A DNA stretch of 64,000 bases, taken from assembly GCF_903652925.1 (NCBI RefSeq), contig NZ_CAHLAR010000007.1, forward strand, positions 1-64,000, written 5' to 3'. Below are positions 34,567 to 43,293 of the stretch, one piece after another. The notes below the pieces were generated by a model, which saw nothing but the letters and a program-made list of their open reading frames with translations, ran no database searches and was not told the DNA's origin. How positions within the stretch are numbered: position 1 is the first letter of the stretch; every line of letters starts with the position of its first letter. The position numbers were made by a program, and so were the translations under genes. The DNA comes from Achromobacter anxifer (GTDB lineage Bacteria > Pseudomonadota > Gammaproteobacteria > Burkholderiales > Burkholderiaceae_B).

Positions 34567-35259
34567 TCATATGCCCAGGTAGCGCTGCGCCAGGTCGGGC
34601 TGGGCGGACAGCTCCGCCGGTTTGCCCGACCAGGCTACCCGGCCCTTGTCGACGATGTAATGGCGGTCCACCAGCGTCGCCATTTCCGGCAGGTTCTTGT
34701 CGATCACCAGAATGGTCTGGCCTTCGGCCTTCAGCGACCGCAGGCAGCGCCAGATTTCCTGGCGGATCAGCGGCGCCAACCCTTCGGTGGCTTCGTCCAG
34801 GATCAGCAGCTTGGGATTGGTCATGAGCGCGCGGCCCACCACCAGCATCTGCTGCTCGCCGCCGGACAGGGTGCGCGACGATTGCCCGCGCCGTTCCTTC
34901 AGGCGCGGAAACAAGGCGTAGACGCGCTCCAGGTCCCAGCGGCCCGGCGCCGCGCGCGCGGTCGCCACCAGGTTCTCCTGCACCGTCAACGATCCGAACA
35001 CGCGCCGGCCCTCGGGCACCAGCCCCACGCCCAGGCGCGCCACGCTGCTGGGCGCGGACTTGCCCAGCGACTGGCCGCGGAACTGCACCGCGCCGCCAGT
35101 GGCGGGCAGCATGCCCATCAGGGTCTTGATCGTGGTGGTCTTGCCCATGCCGTTGCGCCCGATGAGCGAAATCACCTCGCCTTCGCTGGCTTCGAACGAC
35201 ATGCCGAACAGCACCTTGCTGGAGCCGTAGCCGCCGGTCAGGCCCTCAACCTTCAACAT
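34567..35259 (-). CDS. Branched-chain-type ABC transporter ATP-binding protein (LivF-like)
   Basis: ABC ATPase of the LivF type, 230 residues. Walker A GRNGMGKTTTIK (about 34-45), the signature LSGGEQQ (about 131) and Walker B LLILDEATEGLAP are present; the Thr after GK and the GLAP ending are LivF features. It overlaps the LivG-like gene by 14 bases. With the four genes upstream it forms a hydrophobic-amino-acid-type importer, here in one unit with gentisate enzymes, so the substrate is more likely an aromatic acid. Confidence 0.9.
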   Translation of the reverse strand: MLKVEGLTGGYGSSKVLFGMSFEASEGEVISLIGRNGMGKTTTIKTLMGMLPATGGAVQFRGQSLGKSAPSSVARLGVGLVPEGRRVFGSLTVQENLVATARAAPGRWDLERVYALFPRLKERRGQSSRTLSGGEQQMLVVGRALMTNPKLLILDEATEGLAPLIRQEIWRCLRSLKAEGQTILVIDKNLPEMATLVDRHYIVDKGRVAWSGKPAELSAQPDLAQRYLGI

Positions 35260-36016
35260 GTTCTTCTCCCAGATAGGCCGCGCGCACCTCGGGATTGCGG
35301 CGCACCTCGTCGGGCGAGCCGCTGAACACCACGCGGCCGTAGACCAGCACGCTGATCCGGTCGGCCAGCGCGAACACCGCGTCCATGTCGTGCTCGACCA
35401 GCAGGATGCCGTAGTCGCCCTTCATGCCTTGCAAAAGCCGTGTCATGCGCGCCGATTCCTCCGGCCCCATGCCGGCCATGGGCTCGTCCAGCAGCAACAG
35501 CCGCGGCGAACGCGCCAGCGCCACCGCCAGTTCCAGTTGCCGCTTCTCGCCGTGCGCCAGGTCGGCCGAGCGCACGTGGCGGCGGTCCTCCAGCCCCACA
35601 TGCGTCAGCCATTGCATGGCCTCGGTCTTCAGCGACGCATCATGGCGCGGGTTGGACCAGGCCTGGAAGGCGCGGCCGCCCTTGAGCATGCGCGACAGGA
35701 TCACGTTCTCCAGCGCGGTGTATTCCTGGCACAGCTCGGTGATCTGGAACGATCGGCCCAGCCCCAGGCGCGCGCGCTCGAAGGCGCGCAGCGCGGTCAC
35801 GTCCTGCCCGTCCAGGTGGATGGTGCCGGAGTCCGGCCGGATCTCGCCGCAGATCTGCGCGATCAGGGTGGACTTGCCCGCGCCGTTGGGGCCGATGATG
35901 GCGTGGATCTCGCCCGCGCGCACGTCCAGGTCCACGCCGTTGGTCGCGACCACGGCGTCGAAGGCCTTGCGCAGCTGCGTCAGGCGCAGCAGGCTCGCGC
36001 TTGCGTCAGTCGGCAT
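35246..36016 (-). CDS. Branched-chain-type ABC transporter ATP-binding protein (LivG-like)
   Basis: Second ABC ATPase, LivG type, 256 residues. Walker A GPNGAGKSTLI is at about 41-51, the LivG-type GLGRSFQI follows, the signature is the atypical LAHGEKRQLE rather than LSGGQ (usual for LivG), and Walker B is LLLLDEPMAGMGPEES. The C-terminal ERVRAAYLGE-like tail (PEVRAAYLGEE) is typical. The ATG at 36014-36016 overlaps the upstream LivM-like stop by 11 bases. Confidence 0.9.
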   Translation of the reverse strand: MPTDASASLLRLTQLRKAFDAVVATNGVDLDVRAGEIHAIIGPNGAGKSTLIAQICGEIRPDSGTIHLDGQDVTALRAFERARLGLGRSFQITELCQEYTALENVILSRMLKGGRAFQAWSNPRHDASLKTEAMQWLTHVGLEDRRHVRSADLAHGEKRQLELAVALARSPRLLLLDEPMAGMGPEESARMTRLLQGMKGDYGILLVEHDMDAVFALADRISVLVYGRVVFSGSPDEVRRNPEVRAAYLGEEHVEG

Positions 36017-36992
36017 GGCGCGTCTCCAGCAGTTTTCCGAACAGGCCCTTCTGGCCCCACAGCACCACCAGCACCAGGATGGGCCCCATGTACAGCAGCC
36101 AATGCTCGGTCAGGGACGACAGCATCTGCTCCAGCCCCAGGAACACCGCCGCGCCCGCGATCGGCCCCAGCAGCGTGCCCACGCCGCCCAGGATCACGAT
36201 GGCCATGAGTTCGCCGGACTTGGTCCAGGCCGCCATGTCCGGCGTCACCAGCCCGGCATAATTGGCCCACAGCACGCCGGCCAGGCCCGTGCCCACCGCG
36301 GACAGCACGAAGGCGCTGAGGCGGTACGGCGTGGGCGCCACGCCCAGGTTCACCGCGCGCCGCTCGCTCTGGCGCAGCGCCTGCAGCACCATGCCGAAGC
36401 GCGAATTGGTCACGCGGATGCACAGCAGCGTCCACAGGGTCAAGAGCGCCAGGCACACGTAGTAGAAAACCATGGGGCTTTCCAGATTGATGCCGGGCAG
36501 CTCATTGCGCTGCGGAATCATCAGGCCGTCGTCGCCGCCGTAGAACTGCAGCGACACCAGCACGAAGTACACCATCTGGCCGAACGCCAGCGTGATCATG
36601 ATGAACTGCACGCCGCGCGTGCGCAGCGCCAGGTAGCCGAACAGCCAGCCGGCCAGCGCGCAGACGATGAGCGCTATCGGCCACACCACCAGCGCGGCAT
36701 TGCTGCCGGCCCAGCCGAAGATCGGACCCGCCTCCGAAGTGTGGAAGGCGATGATGCCGACCGCGTAGCCGCCCAGGCCGAAGAACATGGCGTGGCCGAA
36801 GCTGACCATGGCGCCGTAGCCGATCACCAGGTCCAGGCTGACCGCGGCCAGGCCGTAGATCAAAAAGCGCGTCACCACGCCGATCAGGAACGGCGAGCCC
36901 GAGGCCAGCGCCGCGGCCGGCAGCAGGATCAGCACCGCCAGGCCGGCCAGGCCCCAGCGGGCTCGGTTCGTAAGTGTGTATGCCATCTTCAT
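36006..36992 (-). CDS. Branched-chain-type ABC transporter permease (LivM-like)
   Basis: Inner-membrane permease, LivM type, 328 residues with eight to ten hydrophobic helices. Family stretches are LVIGYGAMVSFGHAMFFGLGGY, then TRGVQFIMITLAFGQM and NSRFGMVLQALRQSERRA, and the late GGVGTLLGPIAGA. It starts with ATGA overlap on the LivH-like stop and ends inside the LivG-like start, so translation is tightly coupled. The opening MKMAYTLTNR gives a short cytosolic lead. Confidence 0.9.
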   Translation of the reverse strand: MKMAYTLTNRARWGLAGLAVLILLPAAALASGSPFLIGVVTRFLIYGLAAVSLDLVIGYGAMVSFGHAMFFGLGGYAVGIIAFHTSEAGPIFGWAGSNAALVVWPIALIVCALAGWLFGYLALRTRGVQFIMITLAFGQMVYFVLVSLQFYGGDDGLMIPQRNELPGINLESPMVFYYVCLALLTLWTLLCIRVTNSRFGMVLQALRQSERRAVNLGVAPTPYRLSAFVLSAVGTGLAGVLWANYAGLVTPDMAAWTKSGELMAIVILGGVGTLLGPIAGAAVFLGLEQMLSSLTEHWLLYMGPILVLVVLWGQKGLFGKLLETRHAD

Positions 36993-37903
36993 CCTCGCGC
37001 CGGGAACAGCCCGCCCGGCTTGGCGATCAGCACGATCGCCATCAATACATAGATGCTGGCCGACGCCAGGCCCGCGGCCAGCGGGTCGGCGGTGGCGGGC
37101 GAGAACATCGTCGACAGCAACTGCGGCAGGAAGGCGCGCCCCAGGCTGTCGACCATGCCCACCAGCAGCGCGCCGGCCAAGGCGCCGCGCACCGAGCCGA
37201 CCCCGCCGATCACGATGACCACGAAGGTGGTGATCAGGATGCGCTCACCCATGCCGATTTCCACCGCCAGCAGCGGCGCCGCCATCACGCCGGCCAGGCC
37301 GCAAAGCAAGGCGCCTAGGCCGAACACCAGCGTGTAGAGCTTGCGGATGTCCACGCCCAGCGCGTCGACCATCTCGCGGTCGTCGGCGCCGGCGCGGATC
37401 AGCATGCCGATCCGCGTGCGGTTGACCAGCCACCACAGCCCCACCGCCACCAGCGCGCCAATGGCGATGAAGGACAGGCGGATCAGCGGATACTGGAAGC
37501 CCGGCGCCAGCGTCACCGCGCCTTCCAGGAAGGTCGGTATGCCGACCAGCGGCGGACGCCGGCCGAAGATCAGGCTGACCGCCTCATTGGAGAACAGCAG
37601 CAGGCCGAAGGTGGCCAGCACCTGGTACAGGTGGTCCCGCTTGTACAGCTTGCGGATCACCAGCACCTCGGCCGCGATGCCGTACAGGCCGGCGCCCAGC
37701 AAGGCCGCCAGGACGCCCGCCAGGAACGAGCCCGTGGTGCCGATTGCATAGGCGGCGCAGTAGGCCCCCACCATGTAGAAGGAACCGTGCGTCAGGTTGA
37801 CCACGCCCATGATGCCGAAGATCAGCGTCAGTCCGGCCGCCAGCATGAAGAGCATGGCGCCGAACTGCAAGCCGTTGAGCAGCTGTTCAAACAGAAGGGT
37901 CAT
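36989..37903 (-). CDS. Branched-chain-type ABC transporter permease (LivH-like)
   Basis: Inner-membrane permease, LivH type, 304 residues, about eight helices. Recognisable are LINGLQFGAMLFMLAAGLTLIFGIMGVVNLTHGSFYM at the start (here split: GLQFGAMLFMLAAGLTLIFG and MGVVNLTHGSFYM), the loop RTRIGMLIRAGADDREMVDALGV and GGVGSVRGALAGALLVG near the end. The start overlaps the substrate-binding gene by four bases (ATGA). It forms the translocation path with the LivM-like protein. Confidence 0.9.
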   Translation of the reverse strand: MTLLFEQLLNGLQFGAMLFMLAAGLTLIFGIMGVVNLTHGSFYMVGAYCAAYAIGTTGSFLAGVLAALLGAGLYGIAAEVLVIRKLYKRDHLYQVLATFGLLLFSNEAVSLIFGRRPPLVGIPTFLEGAVTLAPGFQYPLIRLSFIAIGALVAVGLWWLVNRTRIGMLIRAGADDREMVDALGVDIRKLYTLVFGLGALLCGLAGVMAAPLLAVEIGMGERILITTFVVIVIGGVGSVRGALAGALLVGMVDSLGRAFLPQLLSTMFSPATADPLAAGLASASIYVLMAIVLIAKPGGLFPARG

Positions 37904-39084
37904 GACGGCATCTTGCAGAGTTGCGCGTAGGCGTCCTTGTCATCGGACACCAGCTTGCGGACCAGATGCGGCGCCAGGCTGCCGTCGCTGCCCTTCTCGA
38001 TGCGCATCAGGTACAGGTCCTGGATCGGATGCTGGTTGGTGTTCATGCTGAACTTGCCGCGCAGCGACGTGAACTCGGGCTGGCGCAAGGCCGCGCGGAA
38101 TTCCGCCGCCTTGGACAGGTCGCCGCCGGTGGCCTTCAGGCCCGCGCCGATCAGCTGCGCGGTGTCATAGGACTGCATCGCGTAGTCCGTGGGCATGCGG
38201 CCGTAGGCTTCCTTGAAGGCCTGCACGAAGGCCTTGGACTGCGGGTTGTCGAAGTCCTGCGACCAGATGCCGGTGATGTAGGCGCCGGCCGACGCATCGC
38301 CCGTGGCCTGGATCATGCGCGCGTCCATCGAGAAGCTGGGCATCAGCATGGGGATGCTCTTGTTCAGCCCCGCCGCCGCATACTGCTTGACGAAATTGAT
38401 GCCGGTGCCGCCCGGATGGAACTGGTAGATGGCGTCGGGCGCCAGCGAACGCAGGCGCGCCAGCTCCACCGAGAAGTCCGACTGGTCGAGCTTGGTGTAG
38501 ATCTCGGCGACGACTTCGCCCTTGTAGGTGCGCTTGAAGCCTTCGATCGCGTCGCGGCCCGCCTGGTAATTGGGCGCCAGCAGCACGACCTTCTTGTAGC
38601 CCAGCTCGTTGGCGGCCACACCGCCCGCCGTATGGAAGGCATCGTTCTGGTAGGACGCGACGAAGTAATTGGGATCGCATTTTTCGCCCGCGAAGTTCGA
38701 CGGGCCGGGATTCAGGCTGACGTAGAACGCGCCCGACTTCACCACGCTGGGCACGACGGCCGCCAGCACGTTGGAGAAGTTCACGCCGGTATAGAGCTTG
38801 ACGCCCGATTGCAGCAGGCGGTCGGCCGCCTGCTTGGCGTTGGCGGGCTTCAGGCCATCGTCCTCGATCACCAGCTGCACGGGCACGCCGCCCAGCTTGC
38901 CGCCGCCCTGCTTGATGGCCAGGTTGAACGCATCGCGCTCGTCCTCGCCGATGTAGCCCGCCGGCGTGGACAAGGTGGCGATGAAGCCGATCTTGACCGG
39001 TTCCGCGGCATGGGCTGCCCCCATGGACGCCGCGGCGCCCAGCGCGACGGACAACGCGCCGCCCAGTATCTGTTTCTTGATCAT
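37900..39084 (-). CDS. ABC transporter substrate-binding protein (LivK-like)
   Basis: Periplasmic type I binding protein, 394 residues. The signal peptide spans about 1-26 (ending AAHAA), and the mature protein begins EPVKIGFIATLSTPAGYIG, a family start. The ligand-site stretch SLNPGPSNFAGEKC, KVVLLAPNYQAGRD and DQSDFSVELARLRSLAPD follow. AAGGGG precedes the ATG. Genes in this group that lie with aromatic-acid enzymes usually bind aromatic acids, so gentisate, a hydroxybenzoate or a related compound is the likely ligand; inferred from context only. Confidence 0.88.
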   Translation of the reverse strand: MIKKQILGGALSVALGAAASMGAAHAAEPVKIGFIATLSTPAGYIGEDERDAFNLAIKQGGGKLGGVPVQLVIEDDGLKPANAKQAADRLLQSGVKLYTGVNFSNVLAAVVPSVVKSGAFYVSLNPGPSNFAGEKCDPNYFVASYQNDAFHTAGGVAANELGYKKVVLLAPNYQAGRDAIEGFKRTYKGEVVAEIYTKLDQSDFSVELARLRSLAPDAIYQFHPGGTGINFVKQYAAAGLNKSIPMLMPSFSMDARMIQATGDASAGAYITGIWSQDFDNPQSKAFVQAFKEAYGRMPTDYAMQSYDTAQLIGAGLKATGGDLSKAAEFRAALRQPEFTSLRGKFSMNTNQHPIQDLYLMRIEKGSDGSLAPHLVRKLVSDDKDAYAQLCKMPS

Positions 39085-39134
39085 GTTTTCCCCTTGGAGA
39101 CTGCGTTGCCCGCCGCTGCGCGGCCAGGCGTTTT

Positions 39135-40046
39135 CTAGACCGCTACCACCGGATGGCGCAGCGTGCCGATGCCTTCGACGCAGGCCACCACCACGTCGCC
39201 CGGCCACAGCCATTCCTGCGGCTTGCGGCCGGCGCCCACGCCTTCCGGCGTGCCGGTGGCGATGATGTCGCCCGGTTCCAGCGTGATGCCGGCGCTGATG
39301 TCCGAGATCAGGAACGGCACCTTGAACAGCATGTGGCGCGTGTTGGAGCCCTGCTTTTTCTCGCCGTTGACCGTCAGCCACAGATCCAGCACCTGCGGAT
39401 CCGGGATCTCGTCGGCGGTGACGATGCATGGACCGAAAGGCGCATAGGTGTCCTGGCCCTTGGAATAGATCCACTGGCCGGCGCGGCGGCAATCGCGCGC
39501 GCTCATGTCCAGCATCACGCTGTAGCCGAATACATAGGACAGCGCATCGGCCTCGGCCACGCGCGAGGCGCGGCGGCCCATGATCACGGCCAGCTCCACT
39601 TCCCAGTCCAGCTGCTGCGTGATCTTGGCGTTGTGCTCGATGGCATCGCCCGGGCCGATGACGGTGGTGGGCGGCTTGGAGAAGATCACCGGCTGCTTGG
39701 GCAGGTCGGCCGAGGTGTCCAGCGTGCGGCTGGATTCCGCCACGTGCTCCACGTAGTTCAGGCCGATGCCGAAGATGTTCTTGCGGGGCCGCGGAATCGG
39801 CGCCAGCAACTTGACGTTTTCCTGCGGCAGCGCGCTGCCCACGGGCCAGTTGCCGCGATAGGTTTCCATCAGCTTGCTGGCCTGCGCCACGGCGACGGGC
39901 CCCAGGTCGATGAAGGCCAGCATGTCGTCGGGCAGGTCGACGCCGCCGGCTTGGCCCAGCAGGGCCAGGTCGACGACATAGCCTTCGGCCAATGCGCCCA
40001 GGCGGGCGGCGGCGGTGGGATGAGCGCGAAAAGTCACCAAGCGCAT
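39135..40046 (-). CDS. Fumarylacetoacetate-hydrolase-family protein, likely fumaryl-/maleylpyruvate hydrolase
   Basis: FAH-family C-C bond hydrolase, 303 residues. Key stretches are KNIFGIGLNYVEHVAES (about 89-105), PVIFSKPPTTVIGPG, and DWEVELAVIMGRRA with the acidic metal ligands, then the C-terminal GDIIATGTPEGVGAGRKP. Next to gentisate 1,2-dioxygenase it should cleave the ring-opening product (maleylpyruvate or fumarylpyruvate) to pyruvate and a dicarboxylate. No maleylpyruvate isomerase gene is present here, so either direct hydrolysis or an isomerase elsewhere is needed. It lies 88 bases after the dioxygenase gene. Confidence 0.87.
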   Translation of the reverse strand: MRLVTFRAHPTAAARLGALAEGYVVDLALLGQAGGVDLPDDMLAFIDLGPVAVAQASKLMETYRGNWPVGSALPQENVKLLAPIPRPRKNIFGIGLNYVEHVAESSRTLDTSADLPKQPVIFSKPPTTVIGPGDAIEHNAKITQQLDWEVELAVIMGRRASRVAEADALSYVFGYSVMLDMSARDCRRAGQWIYSKGQDTYAPFGPCIVTADEIPDPQVLDLWLTVNGEKKQGSNTRHMLFKVPFLISDISAGITLEPGDIIATGTPEGVGAGRKPQEWLWPGDVVVACVEGIGTLRHPVVAV

Positions 40047-40134
40047 AAGAACTCCATAAATTCAGGACGAGTTGAGTCAGGCGCGCGGACCGGGTCCGCG
40101 CGGCGGAAAAGAATCAAAAAGGGAACAGGCAGCG

Positions 40135-41259
40135 CTAGATCAGCACTTGATGGCCGTCGTTTTCCTTGACCGCTTCTTCGCGGTAAAGCGCCAGCGCGCG
40201 CATCACGGGCAGGTCGTTGAAGCTGAACAGGCAGGCGTCATCGTTAGACGACAGATTGACGTGTTCGTGGATGGCCCAGGAAGGCACGCAGAAGATGTCG
40301 CGTTCGGTCCAGTCGTAGCGCTTGCCGTCGATGATGGAATAGCCGCTGCCCTTGGCCACCTGGTAGATGAAGCTGCCGGTGTGGCGGTGGGCCTTGGTGT
40401 GCTCGCCGGGGCGCAGCAGCTGCATGCTGGCGCCGATGGTGGGCATGACCGGGCCGCCCGTGGCGGGGTTGACATATTCCAGCAGGACGCCGTCAAAGGG
40501 GCTGCCGGCGGTCGTGCGCGCATAGCGGCGCAGCGCTTCGTAGGTGGGCTCCCATTCGTACTTGAAGAGCGGCGAATAGGGCTTGGTCCAACCGGAGACC
40601 TGGGGCTTGAGCGCCGCATTGGCCCACGCGGCGCTGGTGTCATCGACCGGATAGGTCACGGTCTGGTTCAGGTCGGGATGCACGGCATAGAAGCCGGCCT
40701 CCATCGCGTTGACCAGCGGGATGTCCAGGCCGTCCTGCCAGATGCAGGTGGTGCCGTCTTCGGCCACGCCGTGTTCGTGCCAGGTGCCGTTGGGCGTCAG
40801 CACGAAATCGTTCGCGCCCAGCGTCATCTTGTGGCCGTCCACCACGGTGAACGCGCCGCGCCCTTCCATGATGAAGCGCAGCGCCGAATGCGAATGCTTG
40901 TGGGCGGAAGCCAGCTCGCCGGGCTGCATCACCTGCAGGCCCGAATACAGCCAGCCGACGGCGGCGGCCACGTCGCGGCGGCCGGGATTGTTCAGGTAGA
41001 TCACGCGGCGGCCCGCCTCTTCGGGCGAGACCAGCTCCGCGGAACGCAGCACGTGGCCGCGCAGGTCCTGGTAGCGCCACACCACCGGCACCGAGGCCGA
41101 ACGCGGCGCCCAGGGCTCGATCTTGTTCGCCACCGTCCACAAGGCGCCCGTTTCCAGACGGGCCAGGTCCTTGTAGTAGGCGATCAGCTCGGGCGAGTCG
41201 GCCACATTGGCGCGGCCTATGGTGTCCTCGCGGTACGCGTCATAGCGGTTCGCTTCCAT
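40135..41259 (-). CDS. Gentisate 1,2-dioxygenase
   Basis: Fe(II)-dependent bicupin ring-cleaving enzyme, 374 residues. The first cupin has HKHSHSALRF (about 120-129) with H120 and H122, and HEH at 161-163 completes the iron site; the second has HTKAHRHTGSFIYQV and HEHVNL. The family block GLQVMQPGELASAHKHSHS and the following FIMEGRGAFTVVDGHK match gentisate dioxygenases (GDO/NagI). It opens gentisate to maleylpyruvate. AGAGGCAAGGG precedes the ATG at 41257-41259. It is the first gene of the minus-strand aromatic-acid unit. Confidence 0.92.
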   Translation of the reverse strand: MEANRYDAYREDTIGRANVADSPELIAYYKDLARLETGALWTVANKIEPWAPRSASVPVVWRYQDLRGHVLRSAELVSPEEAGRRVIYLNNPGRRDVAAAVGWLYSGLQVMQPGELASAHKHSHSALRFIMEGRGAFTVVDGHKMTLGANDFVLTPNGTWHEHGVAEDGTTCIWQDGLDIPLVNAMEAGFYAVHPDLNQTVTYPVDDTSAAWANAALKPQVSGWTKPYSPLFKYEWEPTYEALRRYARTTAGSPFDGVLLEYVNPATGGPVMPTIGASMQLLRPGEHTKAHRHTGSFIYQVAKGSGYSIIDGKRYDWTERDIFCVPSWAIHEHVNLSSNDDACLFSFNDLPVMRALALYREEAVKENDGHQVLI

Positions 41260-41287
41260 CCCTTGCCTCTTTTTATAAAAATATTAA

Positions 41288-41301
41288 GATTTTCGAAAAT
41301 C
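41288..41301. promoter_or_regulatory. 14-base palindrome upstream of gentisate dioxygenase
   Basis: GATTTTCGAAAATC is a perfect palindrome 29-42 bases upstream of the dioxygenase ATG, in an AT-rich patch. Place and symmetry suit an operator; the regulator is not known. Confidence 0.4.
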
Positions 41302-41387
41302 ATAGGGGCGAGGTGAAATTCGGGCAACGAGCGGGCGCTAGGGGTTTTCCCAGGGCGGCTGAAAATTGTTGGCGCAGCACCTAACAA

Positions 41388-41407
41388 TACTGTACAAAAA
41401 CACAGTA
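41388..41407. promoter_or_regulatory. LexA (SOS) box
   Basis: TACTGT-N8-ACAGTA, with N8 ACAAAAAC, is a full match to the LexA operator CTGT-N8-ACAG including the outer TA bases. It lies 50 bases before the GTG of an 81-residue unknown protein. A -35 TTGTTG at 41366-41371 stands 16 bases before TACTGT, which may serve as the -10, so LexA would cover the -10. Confidence 0.8.
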
Positions 41408-41457
41408 CGACGTGATACATTTCGCTCGCCCAAAAAACTGTCGTCCAGGAGAACCCT

Positions 41458-41703
41458 GTGTCAGAAGCTGCCCATCTCGTCCAGTACATCGTCGTGCCCT
41501 ACCGCGCCGCCGCCAATGGCGTCGCCCCCGGTGAAATCCGTCCCGCCAGCAGCGAGTTCGGCGCCATCCGCATCGCCAATTCCATGGCCTCCAAGTTCGC
41601 CGGCGTCGCCGCCTACGAAGTGCAGATCGACACGGAAACCGGCGACATGGAATCGCCGCGCATCCTCATGCAGATCGGGACCGTGCCGGCGCTGGACGAT
41701 TGA
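41458..41703 (+). CDS. 81-residue protein of unknown function, probably SOS-induced
   Basis: A small soluble protein of 81 residues with no domain I recognise, no signal peptide and no membrane segment. It opens MSEAAHLVQYIVVPYRAAANG and ends RILMQIGTVPALDD; it looks like a compact alpha/beta fold. The start is a GTG at 41458-41460 with CAGGAGAA placed well upstream. The only regulatory feature is the LexA box 50 bases before it, so it should be induced by DNA damage. It is divergent from the gentisate unit. The reading frame is credible because of the ribosome site and the upstream promoter rather than by homology. Confidence 0.72.
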   Translation: MSEAAHLVQYIVVPYRAAANGVAPGEIRPASSEFGAIRIANSMASKFAGVAAYEVQIDTETGDMESPRILMQIGTVPALDD

Positions 41704-41841
41704 AGCTCGCAAACGTGTCGCCGTTCGCTGCCCCAGCGCGTGATTGGCGTTCACAGTTTGACCCGGCAGCCCTGTCGCTTTTATGAACCTGCCGGGGTTC
41801 GACCCCATCCAAATGGATCGCAGGCTCCATGCATCCTGTGG

Positions 41842-43293
41842 TCAAGTGCGAGAGACCCCCAGGCCGCCTCTGCCAGGCCCATGGCGAAGCTGCCCGATCA
41901 GCACCACGGCCAACGCAGCCGCTCCCGTGGATAACACGACCGTCTGGTACTCCTCGACAAACACCATGGTCGTCAATGCGGCCACGATGAAGACGATCAC
42001 CGCCCAGGTCAGCCACGGGAAGAGCCACATGCGCACCAGAGGCTCCTTGCCCTCCTCACGCAGCTTTCTGCGCATGCGCAGCTGCGAGCAAGCGATCACC
42101 AGGTACACCAGCATGGCCACCATGCCGGTGATATTCATCAGCGTATCCAGTACGTCCTTGGGACGCAGGGCATCTACGAAGTTGATCAGCGCCAGGATCA
42201 CCGCGATGGCGCAGGAAGCGATCACCGAGTACACGGGAATTCCCGTGCGCCCGCGCGTCCGCCCCAACAGGGCAGGCGCGTCGCGACGCTTGGCGAGCGA
42301 AAACAACATGCGGGAGGCGGTGTAGTGCGCCGACACCAGGCAACTGCAGACCGAGGTAAGCACCACGAAATTCATCACGAACTGCGCGCCAGGCACACCC
42401 AGCGCTTCCAGCGTGCGCCGATAGGCTCCATAGCCAGGTTGTCCGAGCAGCGGGTCATTCCAGGGAACCAGGGCCACAATCAGGAAAATTGAGCCGATGT
42501 AGAAAAGGCAGACACGCCACACGACCGAGCGCGTGGCACGGCTGATTTGCTCGGCCGGATTCGGCGTCTCTGACGCCGCGATGGTGACGATTTCCACACC
42601 CAGGAAAGCGAACATGACGCCCAGCAATGCCACCACGACCGCCTTGGCGCCATTGGGCATGAAGCCACCGTGCGCCACCAGGTTCGACATGCCCTGGGTC
42701 TCGCCCCAGGGCCACAGCTTCAGCAGGGCCAGCGTGCCCACGACAATGAAGCAGACAATGGCCACCACCTTGATGAGGGCAAACCAGAACTCGGCCTCGC
42801 CATAGTTTCTGACGTTGAATAGATTCAGCAGGACCAGAACCAGGGTCACCCCCAACGTGAACGCGTTGACCGATACCAGGGGAAACCACTCGTGCAAGAT
42901 AATGCCCGCGACATGCGCTTCCCATGCCATCAGCATGGCCCAGTAGCCCCAGTACAGCCAGCCGATGGTAAAGCCGGCCCACCGGCCGATGGCCCGATCG
43001 GCATAGGTGGAAAAAGAACCCGTGTCGGGGCTGGCGGTTGCCATCTCTCCCAGCATGCGCATGATGAAGACCACCAGGATGCCGCCCGCCAGGTACGCCA
43101 GCACCGCTGCCGGACCCGCCGAATGCACGATGCTCCCTGAACCCACGAAGAGGCTGCCGCCGATGACTCCGGCGATGGACATCATGGTCAGGTGGCGCGG
43201 CTTCAGCGCCGCATTGAGCTTATTGGCATTCCCGCCGTTATCCCCGGCTGCGTGCTGCTTGCCTTCCCCACTTTCTAAATTACGAGCATTCAT
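41842..43293 (-). CDS. Amino-acid permease, APC superfamily (AAT type)
   Basis: Inner-membrane amino-acid permease, 483 residues, 12 helices. The family start LKPRHLTMMSIAGVIGGSLFVGSG and the loop GEMATASPDTGSFSTYADRAIG are clear, and EIVTIAASETPNPAEQI follows in the middle; they match the GABA/proline/aromatic amino-acid H+ symporters. AGGAGG precedes the ATG at 43291-43293. Base composition is lower in GC than most of the window in parts. It diverges from a Bug receptor gene and shares a 291-base AT-rich gap with it. Confidence 0.88.
   Translation of the reverse strand: MNARNLESGEGKQHAAGDNGGNANKLNAALKPRHLTMMSIAGVIGGSLFVGSGSIVHSAGPAAVLAYLAGGILVVFIMRMLGEMATASPDTGSFSTYADRAIGRWAGFTIGWLYWGYWAMLMAWEAHVAGIILHEWFPLVSVNAFTLGVTLVLVLLNLFNVRNYGEAEFWFALIKVVAIVCFIVVGTLALLKLWPWGETQGMSNLVAHGGFMPNGAKAVVVALLGVMFAFLGVEIVTIAASETPNPAEQISRATRSVVWRVCLFYIGSIFLIVALVPWNDPLLGQPGYGAYRRTLEALGVPGAQFVMNFVVLTSVCSCLVSAHYTASRMLFSLAKRRDAPALLGRTRGRTGIPVYSVIASCAIAVILALINFVDALRPKDVLDTLMNITGMVAMLVYLVIACSQLRMRRKLREEGKEPLVRMWLFPWLTWAVIVFIVAALTTMVFVEEYQTVVLSTGAAALAVVLIGQLRHGPGRGGLGVSRT

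Noticed and set aside
41780-41810. A tRNA T-arm-like stretch GGGGTTCGACCCC, possible tRNA remnant or attachment site
   Set aside because: The stem and loop lengths do not fit a T arm and no other tRNA parts surround it.
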